DNA of 64,000 nt from Neisseria perflava (lineage in GTDB: Bacteria > Pseudomonadota > Gammaproteobacteria > Burkholderiales > Neisseriaceae): positions 744,001 through 808,000 of the forward strand of contig NZ_CP136962.1 in the NCBI RefSeq assembly GCF_002863305.2, read 5' to 3'. The position numbers and the translations under genes are program-made. Of this stretch, positions 41,236 to 50,439 are shown piece by piece. Positions within the stretch are counted from its first letter, which is position 1; each line of letters opens with the position of its first letter. The notes under the pieces are model-generated. The model saw only the letters and a program-made list of their open reading frames with translations, was not told where the DNA came from and searched no databases.

Positions 41236-41979
41236 TCAACTGCCCAAGCCAAACTGCTGCAACTGCTGCAAAACCTGCCGAGACTTGATGCCCTCGGGTA
41301 GAAGGTTGTCAATCAAAAGCCGCGTTACTTTCAAAGCCTGCCCAAGACTTTCCTGATGAACGAAACTGCCTTCCCTCAAATCGATTAAAGTCGCGCCCAA
41401 TATGGCAACGCCCTTATTGAGCGCATGGAAGCGGTCGGCCTCGGTCAAGGGTACCACAGCCTCTTCCGGCGTGAGCCAATACGTTTCTTCGCCGTTGATT
41501 TCCTTACCGTTGCCGTCATGGAACAAATCGGGGGCAAAGCCCAAGCGTGTCAGCAGCGTCCATTCAAAACGGCGCAAAGCGGCAATGTGGTTGGCCTCGC
41601 AACAAATGGTTTTCATGGTTTCCGCCAAAACATCGTAAAGCTCGGGCAACGGATCTTCGCGGACGGTCAATTTCAGCATTAACTCGTTCACATACAATCC
41701 GCTAAACAAAGCCCTGCCCTGCGGCTGCGGCCAACCTCCTATCCATTCGGCGCGATGCAGGGTCTTCAACTCTTGCGAACCATACCAAGATGCGCTCACC
41801 GGCACAAACGGCACCAATACGCCGCGCAATTCACTCTGTCGTTTACGCGCGCTTCTGGCCAACAAAGCCACCCGTCCATAACGGCGACTGAAAGCCTCCA
41901 CCCACAAGCTGCTCTCGCGCCAAGGGGCGGAAGCAAGCAGAAAGACAGGTTCGTGGTTGATGCGGTTTGGTTGCGCCAT
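41236..41979 (-). CDS. recO: DNA repair protein RecO
   Basis: Recombination mediator that loads RecA on SSB-coated DNA in the RecF pathway. The 247-residue protein has the N-terminal OB fold (PVFLLASAPWRESSLWVEAF, GRVALLARSARKRQSELRGV, LVPFVPVSASWYGSQELKTL) and a helical C-terminus (YVNELMLKLT, RRFEWTLLTRLGFAPDLF). The usual zinc cysteines of other RecO proteins are not present, as in many proteobacterial forms. Confidence 0.93.
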   Translation of the reverse strand: MAQPNRINHEPVFLLASAPWRESSLWVEAFSRRYGRVALLARSARKRQSELRGVLVPFVPVSASWYGSQELKTLHRAEWIGGWPQPQGRALFSGLYVNELMLKLTVREDPLPELYDVLAETMKTICCEANHIAALRRFEWTLLTRLGFAPDLFHDGNGKEINGEETYWLTPEEAVVPLTEADRFHALNKGVAILGATLIDLREGSFVHQESLGQALKVTRLLIDNLLPEGIKSRQVLQQLQQFGLGS

Positions 41980-42119
41980 AAGGGTTTGGAAAGATAAAGA
42001 TTGTGTTGATTATAACGGAAAATCGATGCAAAAAGGCCGTCTGAAAGTCTACCTTCTATAAAGGCCGTCTGAAAACCTTTATAATCCGTTTTGAATGAAC
42101 AACCGACTTTCCTGTGTTT

Positions 42120-43562
42120 ATGCCGAAATTCCCTTTTAAATCCGCCCTTTCCCTACTCTCCGCAGCCCTATTATCCGCCTGCTCGCTGGTGAAATATCAG
42201 CCTCTTGCCGGTATTGATACGGTCGACCTGCAACGCGGCTACCGCTTTGAAACCAGCCAACTTCAGCGCAACAACGAAGACGATACGCTTATTGTATTGA
42301 TGTTCTCCGGCGGCGGTACGCGCGCGGCAGCCTTAGGCTATGGCGTGTTGGAGCAGCTTCATAAGCAACAGATTACCATCGGCGGCAAAAAACAGTCTTT
42401 GATGTCGAATGTCGATGTGGTGGTCGGCGTATCTGGCGGCTCGGTTTTGGCGGCTTATTTTGCACTCAAGGGCGAAGAAACCATTCCCTTGTTTTATAAA
42501 CGTTTCCTACACCAAAACTTCCAACGCCAAGTCGTCAAACAGGCATTCTCCATGTCCAATCTGCCCCGACTGGCCTCGCCTGAATACGGACGCGGCGATC
42601 TGTTGCAGGAGCAGTTTGAAAACTACCTTTTCGGCAAAACCACTTTCCGCGATTTGGAAAAAAATGCCAAGGGCCCGTTTGCCATCATTTCCGCCACCGA
42701 TATGGGCATAGGCGAGCGTTTCAATTTCACGCAGGAATATTTCGACCCGATGTGTATCGACTTGGGCGACTTGCGACTTGCCCGCGCCGTCGCAGCTTCA
42801 AGCTCCGTGCCTATGGTATTTGCACCGATTACCCTAAACAACAACGGCGGACGCTGCAGCTACACGCCGCCGATCAAAATCGAAGATGCAGACGACAGCG
42901 AAACAGGCAGACAACAAAGCCGCACCATAAAAGAATTTTACGAGCGCTTCCAAAAATACGCAGACGGGAAAAACCGACCCTACATCCACCTGATAGACGG
43001 CGGCCTGACCGACAATCTGGGTATGCGCAGCCTTTTGGATATGACGGAAATGTACCCGGAAAAAATCCTGACAAACAAAATCCTGCAAAACAACATCCGC
43101 CATATCGTCGTCATCAACGTCAATGCGCAAAACCAAGTCAGCAGCAATTTGGACAAAACCGCGGCCGTTCCCGGTTTCCGCGACGTCGTCTCCTCCATCG
43201 TCAATATCCCCATTGACCAAAACTCGCAAGAATCCCTACGCCGTTTCCGTGCCTTTGTCGATCAGTGGAATAAAGACAAACAGACCGACGGCATCAGCTT
43301 CTCCTTCGTCAGCCTCAACCTCAAAGACCTCCCTCCTTCCGAGTTGAGGGAAAAAGTATTGAATATCCCGACCAGTTTCTATCTGCCACCGGAAGATGTG
43401 GACAACCTGCGCACCGCCGCCGCCGAACTGATGAAGCAGTCGCTGGACTATCGCAATCTGCTGGCAGAGTTTGCGGCGCACCCAAATCCAGACATCATCT
43501 TCGCAGCCCCACCTCCTGATGCGCAAGAATTCAAGCCATTGAACGAAAAAGAAAAGCAGTAG
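42120..43562 (+). CDS. patatin-like phospholipase lipoprotein
   Basis: A 480-residue predicted outer-membrane or periplasmic lipoprotein with a patatin Ser-Asp dyad. The signal peptide ends in the lipobox LLSAC with acylated Cys21. The oxyanion loop is MFSGGGTRAAALGYGVLEQL, the nucleophile elbow is VVGVSGGS (Ser105), and the Asp is in LIDGGLTDNLGMRSL near residue 293. Probably hydrolyses phospholipid acyl chains; substrate and role unknown. I start at the ATG at 42120; an in-frame GTG two codons upstream is also possible. Followed by a DUS hairpin. Confidence 0.87.
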   Translation: MPKFPFKSALSLLSAALLSACSLVKYQPLAGIDTVDLQRGYRFETSQLQRNNEDDTLIVLMFSGGGTRAAALGYGVLEQLHKQQITIGGKKQSLMSNVDVVVGVSGGSVLAAYFALKGEETIPLFYKRFLHQNFQRQVVKQAFSMSNLPRLASPEYGRGDLLQEQFENYLFGKTTFRDLEKNAKGPFAIISATDMGIGERFNFTQEYFDPMCIDLGDLRLARAVAASSSVPMVFAPITLNNNGGRCSYTPPIKIEDADDSETGRQQSRTIKEFYERFQKYADGKNRPYIHLIDGGLTDNLGMRSLLDMTEMYPEKILTNKILQNNIRHIVVINVNAQNQVSSNLDKTAAVPGFRDVVSSIVNIPIDQNSQESLRRFRAFVDQWNKDKQTDGISFSFVSLNLKDLPPSELREKVLNIPTSFYLPPEDVDNLRTAAAELMKQSLDYRNLLAEFAAHPNPDIIFAAPPPDAQEFKPLNEKEKQ

Positions 43563-43617
43563 CAATCTGTTCCATAAAGTATTGCTCTGTTAAAATAGAC
43601 AAATAGATTTCAACCCC

Positions 43618-43651
43618 TTCAGACGGCCTCAGAGATAAAGGCCGTCTGAAA
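43618..43651. terminator. DUS inverted-repeat terminator
   Basis: TTCAGACGGCCT and AGGCCGTCTGAA arms; between the patatin gene and queH. Confidence 0.7.
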
Positions 43652-43676
43652 AAAATATCAAAAACAGAATACAACC

Positions 43677-44411
43677 ATGACCGAAAAAACCACGCCTATC
43701 GTTACCGATATTGACCGCCCTATTCTCGTTCCGCCCGGCGGCCATAAAAAAGTCCTGCTGCATTCCTGCTGCGCCCCATGTTCCGGCGAAGTGATGGAAG
43801 CCATGCTTGCCAGCGGCATCGACTACACCATTTATTTTTACAACCCCAATATCCATCCGCACAAAGAATATATGTTGCGCAAAGAAGAAAACATGCGCTT
43901 TGCGGACAAATTCGGTATCCCCTTTGTCGATAAAGACGACGACTACGAAAACGACCGTAAAGAATGGTTCGCCAAAGCCAAAGGCATGGAATTTGAACCT
44001 GAACGCGGTATCCGCTGCACCATGTGTTTCGACATGCGTTTTGAAAAAGCAGCGCAATACGCCCATGAAAACGGCTTTCATGTTTTCACCAGCTCACTGG
44101 GCATTTCACGCTGGAAAGACATGAAACAAATTAATGGCTGCGGCCATCGCGCCGCCGAGCCGTACGATGACTTGGTTTATTGGGATTTCAACTGGCGCAA
44201 AGGCGGCGGCAGCGCACGCATGATTGAAATCAGCAAACGCGAACATTTCTACCAACAAGAATACTGCGGATGCGCCTACTCCCTGCGCGACTCCAATGCC
44301 CACCGCAAATCGCAAGGCCGCATCCCCATCAAGCTGGGCGTGTTGTATTACGGTGATGAATCCACTCAATACGAGCCTCAAGCCGAAAACAAAATCATCG
44401 TTGAGAAATAA
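43677..44411 (+). CDS. queH: epoxyqueuosine reductase QueH (DUF208)
   Basis: Catalyses the last step of queuosine tRNA modification, reducing epoxyqueuosine, as a non-homologous alternative to QueG. The 244-residue protein has the metal-cluster cysteines: [18 protein letters not shown] near residue 25, [19 protein letters not shown], and [16 protein letters not shown]. The N-type ATP-pyrophosphatase-like fold is indicated by the first motif. A single gene between terminators. Confidence 0.92.
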   Translation: MTEKTTPIVTDIDRPILVPPGGHKKVLLHSCCAPCSGEVMEAMLASGIDYTIYFYNPNIHPHKEYMLRKEENMRFADKFGIPFVDKDDDYENDRKEWFAKAKGMEFEPERGIRCTMCFDMRFEKAAQYAHENGFHVFTSSLGISRWKDMKQINGCGHRAAEPYDDLVYWDFNWRKGGGSARMIEISKREHFYQQEYCGCAYSLRDSNAHRKSQGRIPIKLGVLYYGDESTQYEPQAENKIIVEK

Positions 44412-44416
44412 ATATC

Positions 44417-44447
44417 AAAGGCCGTCTGAAATATTCAGACGGCCTTT
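44417..44447. terminator. DUS bidirectional terminator
   Basis: AAAGGCCGTCTGAA and TTCAGACGGCCTTT, between convergent queH and the 44463-44795 gene. Confidence 0.85.
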
Positions 44448-44462
44448 ATTCAAATCAGCCGA

Positions 44463-44795
44463 TTAACGGCGTCGGAATTTGCCGTGATCAAAATCATCAA
44501 ATGCCCGATAAGCGGCTTGGCATTGGATTTTTTGCTCGGCATAAGGCAAACCACGGAACGCTTTTGCCGCTTTACGGTTTTCCCTCAACTCGGCCTTGTT
44601 GCCCTTGTAGCGATACCAAGCGGCACGGCGCTCAAGGTATTGCTTGCAGGCAGGATGCAATTTGTTTTTCTTCGCTGGCTGGTGTTTGCTCACATGAGGG
44701 CCATGCGGCTTGGCCGCCACCTCGGCAGAATAAGCACCCAAACTCAATATGGCAATCGCCGCCAGTGCGGAACCTAAATTTTTCAGCATCAACAT
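44463..44795 (-). CDS. small secreted basic hypothetical protein
   Basis: A 110-residue protein with a signal peptide (MLMLKNLGSALAAIAILSLG, cleavage likely near AEVAA-KPHGP) and a basic mature part: KHQPAKKNKLHPACKQYLER, RAAWYRYKGNKAELRENRKA, FRGLPYAEQKIQCQAAYRAF. Two cysteines (ACKQ, QCQA) could form a disulfide. Start at 44795 chosen because AGGAGAA precedes it; an upstream in-frame ATG at 44822 is less likely. Similar small periplasmic proteins are common in Neisseria; function unknown. Confidence 0.75.
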   Translation of the reverse strand: MLMLKNLGSALAAIAILSLGAYSAEVAAKPHGPHVSKHQPAKKNKLHPACKQYLERRAAWYRYKGNKAELRENRKAAKAFRGLPYAEQKIQCQAAYRAFDDFDHGKFRRR

Positions 44796-45117
44796 GATTC
44801 TTCTCCTAAATAGTTTTTCCATTATATGTTTCGCCTGAGCACTGGCAAAACGCCCATTTTTTATATGATAAAAAATGTGGTTAATTACTACATCATACTA
44901 CTTGCTTTGCAAAATTTAACACACCTTCCATTTAGACGAAATCTAAATATAAATCTCTTTATTTCATAAGCCTCTAGAAAATTTTTGAACAAATGTGATG
45001 CAAACACAAAATAATGCCTGACCGCCACAAACCCACATAAAACCTAGCCTGAGCCATTCCCCTCTTTAATCAACCCCCGAAAAAAGCGCATTGTCAAGTC
45101 TAGTTAAACAAAGAAAA

Positions 45118-45133
45118 ATACATTATATTGTGC
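45118..45133 (+). promoter_or_regulatory. NrdR-box-like site 1 (overlaps the nrdA -10)
   Basis: ATACATTATATTGTGC matches the 16-bp NrdR box ACACWATATMTWGTGT at 13 of 16 positions. It contains TATATT (45124-45129), the probable -10. The rest of 44823-45187 is AT-rich without a recognisable gene. Confidence 0.65.
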
Positions 45134-45149
45134 CGTTCAAAGCAATCAA

Positions 45150-45165
45150 ATACCGTATCTTGTGT
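45150..45165 (+). promoter_or_regulatory. NrdR-box-like site 2
   Basis: ATACCGTATCTTGTGT, 13 of 16 matches to the NrdR box, starts exactly 32 bp after site 1, i.e. about three helical turns, the usual spacing of paired NrdR boxes. It lies 23 bp upstream of the nrdA start. Confidence 0.65.
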
Positions 45166-45187
45166 TTTTTAATGGGAAGACTGAATA

Positions 45188-47467
45188 ATGAATGCAGCAA
45201 CGAATATTAAAGTAACCAAACGCGACGGACGCTTGGAAGATATCGATTTAGACAAAATCCACCGTGTTGTTACTTGGGCGGCGGAAGGCTTACAAAACGT
45301 CTCCGTATCGCAAGTCGAGCTCAAATCACATATTCAGTTTTACAACGGTATCCGTACCGACGACATCCATGAGACCATCATCAAGGCCGCAGCCGACCTG
45401 ATCTCACAAGACACGCCCGATTATCAATATCTGGCCGCCCGCCTCGCCATTTTCCACCTGCGCAAAATTGCTTACGGCGAGTTCGAACCGCCTCACCTCT
45501 ACGATCACGTTAAAAAACTGACCGAGGCAGGCAAATACGACCGCCACATCATCGAAGATTACAGCCGCGAAGAATTCGACGAGCTGAATGCCTATATCGA
45601 CCACAGCCGCGACATGACCTTCTCTTATGCTGCCGTGAAACAGCTGGAAGGCAAATATCTGGTTCAAAACCGCGTTACTCGCCAAATTTATGAAACACCG
45701 CAGTTCTTATACATTTTGGTAGCGATGTGTCTCTTCAGCAAATACCCGAAAGAGACCCGTTTGGATTACGTCAAACGCTTTTACGACGCCGTTTCCACAT
45801 TCAAAGTATCGCTGCCTACGCCTATCATGAGCGGCGTGCGTACGCCTACCCGTCAATTCTCAAGCTGCGTGTTGATTGAATGCGACGACAGCCTCGACTC
45901 CATCAACGCCACCACCAGCGCGATTGTGAAATACGTTTCCCAACGAGCAGGCATCGGCATCAACGCCGGCCGTATTCGCGGCTTGGGCAGTGAAATCCGT
46001 GGCGGTGAAGCACAACACACCGGCTGTATCCCATTCTTCAAAATGTTCCAAGCGGCTGTTAAGTCCTGCTCGCAAGGCGGCGTACGCGGCGGCGCGGCAA
46101 CCTTGTTCTACCCATTGTGGCACATTGAAGCCGAAAGCCTGTTGGTATTGAAAAACAACCGCGGCGTGGAAGACAACCGCATCCGCCAACTGGACTACGG
46201 CGTACAAATCAACCGCCTGCTGTACACCCGTTTGATCAAAGGCGGCAACATTACCCTGTTCTCGCCGAATGAAGTTCCAGGTTTGTATGATGCCTTCTTC
46301 GCCGATCAAGACGAATTCGAGCGTCTCTACACTCAATACGAGCAAGACCCAAACATCCGCAAACGCACTTTGCCGGCAACAGAATTGTTCTCTACCCTGA
46401 TGCAGGAGCGCGCCGGTACCGGTCGTATCTACATCCAAAACGTTGACCACTGCAACACGCACAGTCCCTTTGATCCACACGTTGCGCCTGTTCATCAGTC
46501 CAACTTGTGCATGGAAATTGCCCTGCCGACCAAACCGCTGGACAACATCAATGATCCGAACGGCGAAATTGCCTTGTGTACCTTGTCCGCCTTCAACTTG
46601 GGCGCATTGAACAACTTGGACGAACTGGAAGAGCTTGCCGATTTGACCGTACGCGCACTTGATGCCCTGTTGGATTATCAAGACTATCCGGTTGCAGCAG
46701 CACGCACCGCAACCATGAACCGCCGCACACTCGGCATCGGCGTTATCAACTACGCCTACTATTTGGCGAAAAACGGCGTACGTTACAGCGACGACTCCGC
46801 GCTCGGCCTGACCCACCGCACCTTTGAAGCCATGCAGTATTACCTGCTCAAAGCATCGGTAAACCTTGCCAAAGAATACGGCGCATGCCCGCTGTTTAAC
46901 CAAACTGTTTATTCGCAAGGCAAACTGCCTATCGATACCTACAAAAAAGACTTGGATGCCGTGTGCAGCGAGCCTTTGCACTACGACTGGGAAAGCCTGC
47001 GCGCCGACATCGTCAAATACGGCCTGCGCAACTCTACCCTGACCGCACTCATGCCGTCTGAAACCAGTTCGCAAATCGCCAACGCCACCAACGGCATCGA
47101 GCCTCCACGCGGCCTGGTCAGTGTTAAAGCATCAAAAGACGGTATTTTGAAACAAGTCGTACCAGAATTTGAAACCCTGAAAGATGCCTACGAAACCCTG
47201 TGGCAGCTTCCCGGCAACGAAGGCTACCTGAAACTCGTCGGCGTAATGCAGAAATTTGTCGATCAATCAATTTCTGCCAATACTGCCTACGACCCGAACA
47301 AATTTGAAGGCAGCAAAGTTTCCATGAAACAAATGCTGAAAGACCTTCTGACTGCCTATAAATACGGCGTCAAAACCCTGTACTACCATAACACCCGCGA
47401 TGGTGCGGACGATACGCAAGCCGATATTCAAGATGACGGCTGCGCAGGTGGGGCTTGTAAGATTTGA
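45188..47467 (+). CDS. nrdA: class Ia ribonucleotide reductase, alpha subunit
   Basis: Reduces ribonucleoside diphosphates to deoxy forms with NrdB. The 759-residue protein starts with an ATP-cone (VTKRDGRLEDIDLDKIHRVV, residues ~9-100). It carries the active-site cysteine in FSSCVLIECDDSLDSI, the radical-site motif SNLCMEIALPT, partner Cys in IALCTLSAFNLG, and a C-terminal shuttle pair Cys752/Cys757 (GCAGGACKI). The LYYHNTRDG stretch near the end holds the tyrosine pair for radical transfer. Preceded by paired NrdR-like boxes. Unusually, an unrelated gene separates it from nrdB. Confidence 0.96.
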   Translation: MNAATNIKVTKRDGRLEDIDLDKIHRVVTWAAEGLQNVSVSQVELKSHIQFYNGIRTDDIHETIIKAAADLISQDTPDYQYLAARLAIFHLRKIAYGEFEPPHLYDHVKKLTEAGKYDRHIIEDYSREEFDELNAYIDHSRDMTFSYAAVKQLEGKYLVQNRVTRQIYETPQFLYILVAMCLFSKYPKETRLDYVKRFYDAVSTFKVSLPTPIMSGVRTPTRQFSSCVLIECDDSLDSINATTSAIVKYVSQRAGIGINAGRIRGLGSEIRGGEAQHTGCIPFFKMFQAAVKSCSQGGVRGGAATLFYPLWHIEAESLLVLKNNRGVEDNRIRQLDYGVQINRLLYTRLIKGGNITLFSPNEVPGLYDAFFADQDEFERLYTQYEQDPNIRKRTLPATELFSTLMQERAGTGRIYIQNVDHCNTHSPFDPHVAPVHQSNLCMEIALPTKPLDNINDPNGEIALCTLSAFNLGALNNLDELEELADLTVRALDALLDYQDYPVAAARTATMNRRTLGIGVINYAYYLAKNGVRYSDDSALGLTHRTFEAMQYYLLKASVNLAKEYGACPLFNQTVYSQGKLPIDTYKKDLDAVCSEPLHYDWESLRADIVKYGLRNSTLTALMPSETSSQIANATNGIEPPRGLVSVKASKDGILKQVVPEFETLKDAYETLWQLPGNEGYLKLVGVMQKFVDQSISANTAYDPNKFEGSKVSMKQMLKDLLTAYKYGVKTLYYHNTRDGADDTQADIQDDGCAGGACKI

Positions 47468-47476
47468 TAAGGTGGA

Positions 47477-47516
47477 TTTTCAGACGATCTTTAGAGTTTA
47501 AAAGGTCGTCTGAAAA
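47477..47516. terminator. DUS-type inverted repeat after nrdA
   Basis: TTTTCAGACGATCTTT and AAAGGTCGTCTGAAAA arms; the right arm is the AG-mucDUS variant AGGTCGTCTGAA. Confidence 0.65.
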
Positions 47517-47537
47517 TAAAACAAAGGATGGAAGAAA

Positions 47538-48311
47538 GTGTCTAATGCTTATTATGATAATCCAGCACAAAGATTATTGAAAATTATTAAAAAAGCTAAA
47601 GGAGTTCCATCACTTCGTACTTCAAGAGGTGCGTGGATGGAGATTTTAAATCTAACTAACGATGAAGCTAGTGATCATAATATTCTATTTTCGATTAGCA
47701 AAGTTATAAATTTAATTGAGGAAATTAATAACTATTTCCAAGTAAATGAACCTGACTATATCGAACATTGTCAGAATTGGATGGGAAACATATTGTTTTT
47801 TCTTGGTAAATCGGTAGAGTTAGATAGACAATGGGGTGATGTCATTTGTTATTTAGATGAAAATATGACTTCATATCTTTATTCTTCTGTTAAGATTATT
47901 AATGCTAATTTTGAAAAAAATCAACTTTCATTTTTGAAAAAAATTGATGAAAGTGAACTAATTGAAATAAATAATTCTATAAAAAACATATATCAGGACA
48001 TATTAATTTCTGAAAATATAGAAGACAATGTTAAGTCTTCTATTCTAAAATATCTTTTGCGTCTTATTGAATCCATTGATCAATATGCAATTACTGGTTC
48101 TGAAGCTATTATCGAAGTTCTAGAAAATACTGTTGGTCATATGTATTTCAACCATGAATATAAAGAATTCATGAGCAATACAGAAACTGGTAAGAATCTC
48201 CTTTCTAAAATGGGAGAAATTGCAAAAAAAGTTACCTGTTTTACAGGGATTTTAGAGTTAGCCAATAAGAGTTTTGAATTAATTGAAAATATTAAAGATT
48301 TTAATAATTGA
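47538..48311 (+). CDS. AT-rich accessory protein inserted between nrdA and nrdB
   Basis: A 257-residue mostly helical protein of unknown family, opening YYDNPAQRLLKIIKKAKGVP and containing RTSRGAWMEILNLTNDEASD, a long coiled or helical middle (NNSIKNIYQDILISENIEDN) and GKNLLSKMGEIAKKVTCFTG near the end. No signal peptide or membrane helix. The start is GTG at 47538 after AAGGATGGAAGAAA. Base composition is clearly more AT-rich than nrdA and nrdB, a sign of recent acquisition. A defence or abortive-infection role is a guess from its accessory character; nothing in the sequence proves it. Confidence 0.7.
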   Translation: MSNAYYDNPAQRLLKIIKKAKGVPSLRTSRGAWMEILNLTNDEASDHNILFSISKVINLIEEINNYFQVNEPDYIEHCQNWMGNILFFLGKSVELDRQWGDVICYLDENMTSYLYSSVKIINANFEKNQLSFLKKIDESELIEINNSIKNIYQDILISENIEDNVKSSILKYLLRLIESIDQYAITGSEAIIEVLENTVGHMYFNHEYKEFMSNTETGKNLLSKMGEIAKKVTCFTGILELANKSFELIENIKDFNN

Positions 48312-48410
48312 TAAGTATGTTTTAGATAAAATAGATAAATTTCACAATATTAATATTACCATTTTAAGTTAATCTAAAAAGAGTTCCCCATGTCCTGCGA
48401 ACACCTAGTC

Positions 48411-49544
48411 ATGTCATACAGCACCTTTTCCAAAACCAAAAACGACGCGCTTAAAGAGCCGATGTTTTTCGGTCAGCCGGTAAATGTCGCTCGTTATGAC
48501 CAGCAGAAATACGAAGTATTTGAAAAACTGATCGAAAAACAATTGTCTTTCTTCTGGCGTCCGGAAGAAATCGACGTGTCGCGCGACCGTATCGACTACG
48601 CCAATCTGCCCGAACACGAAAAACATATTTTCATCAGCAATCTGAAATACCAAACCCTGCTCGATTCGATCCAAGGCCGCAGCCCGAATGTTGCGTTCTT
48701 GCCTTTGGTGTCTATTCCCGAGCTGGAAACTTGGATTGAAACGTGGAGCTTCAGCGAAACCATCCACTCGCGCAGCTACACTCATATCATCCGCAATATC
48801 GTGAATGATCCGTCAGTCGTGTTCGATGATATTGTGCAAAATAAATACATCATCGCCCGCGCTGAAGATATTGCCTGCTATTACGATGATTTAATTGAAG
48901 ACACCCAGTATTACAATCTCTTGGGTGAAGGCACGCACAATGTCGGCGGCAAGCTTGTTACCGTATCTTTGCGCGAGTTGAAGAAAAAACTCTATCTCTG
49001 CCTGATGTGCGTCAACGTATTGGAAGCCATCCGCTTCTACGTTTCATTCGCCTGCTCTTTCGCCTTTGCCGAGCGCGAGTTGATGGAAGGCAACGCCAAA
49101 ATCATCAAACTGATTGCCCGTGACGAAGCCCTGCACCTGACCAGCACCCAGCATATGCTCAACCTGATGCGCGCCGGTGTTGACGACCCTGAGATGGCGG
49201 AAATCGCCGTCGAATTGCAGGACGAATGTTTCAAACTCTTCAAAAAAGCGGCGGAGCAGGAAAAAGAATGGGCGGCCTATCTGTTTAAAGACGGTTCCAT
49301 GATTGGCCTGAACAAAGAAATTCTGGCTCAATACGTTGAATACATTACCAATTTGCGTATGCAGGCGGTTGGCCTTCCTGCCGGATTTGAAGGTGCGACC
49401 CAAAATCCGATTCCTTGGATCAACGCATGGCTGTCTTCTGACAATGTACAGGTTGCGCCGCAGGAAGTGGAAATTTCTTCTTACTTAATCGGTCAGATTG
49501 ATTCGGAAGTCAGCGCGGACGATTTGGGCGATTTCGAGCTGTAA
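48411..49544 (+). CDS. nrdB: class Ia ribonucleotide reductase, beta subunit
   Basis: Holds the diferric-tyrosyl radical cofactor for NrdA. The 377-residue protein has the iron and radical residues: [10 protein letters not shown] (Asp), [17 protein letters not shown] (Glu-x-x-His and the radical Tyr), [20 protein letters not shown] with LHLT (Glu, Glu, His). The acidic C-terminus [14 protein letters not shown] is the tail that binds NrdA. I start at [12 protein letters not shown] (48411) because orthologues begin there; an in-frame ATG at 48390 adds 7 residues. Likely under its own or read-through transcription because of the inserted gene. Confidence 0.95.
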   Translation: MSYSTFSKTKNDALKEPMFFGQPVNVARYDQQKYEVFEKLIEKQLSFFWRPEEIDVSRDRIDYANLPEHEKHIFISNLKYQTLLDSIQGRSPNVAFLPLVSIPELETWIETWSFSETIHSRSYTHIIRNIVNDPSVVFDDIVQNKYIIARAEDIACYYDDLIEDTQYYNLLGEGTHNVGGKLVTVSLRELKKKLYLCLMCVNVLEAIRFYVSFACSFAFAERELMEGNAKIIKLIARDEALHLTSTQHMLNLMRAGVDDPEMAEIAVELQDECFKLFKKAAEQEKEWAAYLFKDGSMIGLNKEILAQYVEYITNLRMQAVGLPAGFEGATQNPIPWINAWLSSDNVQVAPQEVEISSYLIGQIDSEVSADDLGDFEL

Positions 49545-49550
49545 ACCGCG

Positions 49551-49588
49551 TTTCAGACGGCCTTTGGGCGTAACCGGCCGTCTGAAAA
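49551..49588. terminator. DUS inverted repeat after nrdB
   Basis: TTTCAGACGGCC and GGCCGTCTGAAAA arms with a 13-base loop. Confidence 0.7.
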
Positions 49589-49619
49589 TCTCTTTTCAAT
49601 CCTCAAGGTATAACCAAAA

Positions 49620-49997
49620 ATGAAGATTTATGGCGACATTGCGGTAAAAGCAGCTGAATCATATTCTAAATATGAAGATATGGAACAAGCTTGGACAGAG
49701 ATTGCGGCATCATTTCCCATCAAGGAGTCAATTAGAAAAAAAGGATGCCCAAAGAATGCATTTTTGGGATTGTGTCGTGCGGGGTTGGTTAAAGGAATCA
49801 ACCCGGAAAAAGTCAAAACCAAACATTCCAAAAACGGAGAATATGCCGTTGCAGCGGTCAGCCTTTTAAAAAATGATCCCGAATGGGCAAATCAGAAAAA
49901 ATCCGTTTTCTGGCGCGAAATTGTGGGTAATGAAAAAAAATATAACAGCCAGCTTCATGTCGTTTTGGCCTTGTGGAAAAAAGGCTTGATTATTTGA
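49620..49997 (+). CDS. DUF6979-like hypothetical protein
   Basis: A 125-residue soluble protein: AVKAAESYSKYEDMEQAWTE, ESIRKKGCPKNAFLGLCRAG, NPEKVKTKHSKNGEYAVAAV, and a helical end QLHVVLALWKKGLII. The C-P-K-N-A-F-L-G-L-C motif is characteristic of a widespread small family (DUF6979, named from memory). Function unknown. Not clearly part of the nrd operon because DUS terminators flank it. Confidence 0.7.
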   Translation: MKIYGDIAVKAAESYSKYEDMEQAWTEIAASFPIKESIRKKGCPKNAFLGLCRAGLVKGINPEKVKTKHSKNGEYAVAAVSLLKNDPEWANQKKSVFWREIVGNEKKYNSQLHVVLALWKKGLII

Positions 49998-50009
49998 ATT
50001 TATATATTT

Positions 50010-50041
50010 AAGGCCGTCTGAAACATTGTTCAGACGGCCTC
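50010..50041. terminator. DUS inverted-repeat terminator
   Basis: AGGCCGTCTGAA and TTCAGACGGCCT arms; follows the DUF6979-like gene. Confidence 0.75.
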
Positions 50042-50058
50042 TATGCCCTAAAACACAC

Positions 50059-50358
50059 ATGGCACTCATTAGCACACACGACAAAACCTTCCAACTCCAA
50101 CAAGGCGAAACCTTATTGGAGGGCTTGGAGCGCACTGGACACGAAGTTGAATACCAATGCCGCAGCGGTTATTGCGGTTCATGCCGGGTTAAAATCTTGG
50201 ATGGGAAAGTCTCTTATGATAATTTTCCACTCGCTTTTGTCGCGCCCGGAGAAATTTTGCCGTGCTGCTGCCGGGTTACTGAAGACATCAAGCTTGATTG
50301 TCGTGAGCGCATCAAAGAGCCGGATTTATTTGATGTCGATTTATTTGAAGACAAATAA
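50059..50358 (+). CDS. yfaE: 2Fe-2S ferredoxin (YfaE-like)
   Basis: A 99-residue plant-type ferredoxin. Cluster ligands: YQCRSGYCGSCRVKI provides three cysteines (C-x4-C-x2-C) near residues 34-42 and the fourth is in EILPCCCR near residue 72. In E. coli YfaE sits next to nrdB and regenerates the NrdB radical cofactor; here it is the second gene after nrdB, which supports that role. Start at the ATG at 50059. Confidence 0.88.
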   Translation: MALISTHDKTFQLQQGETLLEGLERTGHEVEYQCRSGYCGSCRVKILDGKVSYDNFPLAFVAPGEILPCCCRVTEDIKLDCRERIKEPDLFDVDLFEDK

Positions 50359-50422
50359 AAATGCCGTCTGAACATTGTGGCCGAAATCTTTGATTTCATT
50401 TCCACCGTTCAGACGGCATTTT
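50359..50422. terminator. DUS bidirectional terminator
   Basis: AAAATGCCGTCTGAAC and GTTCAGACGGCATTTT arms with a longer loop, between convergent yfaE and satP. Confidence 0.7.
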
Positions 50423-50439
50423 GTTTTGTATGGTCAAGC

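Noticed and set aside
44823..45187. A riboswitch before nrdA
   Set aside because: No conserved stem set was visible; the paired NrdR-like boxes explain the regulatory look better.
45860..47074. A 404-codon open frame antisense to nrdA
   Set aside because: Shadow of nrdA; all catalytic motifs are on the plus strand.
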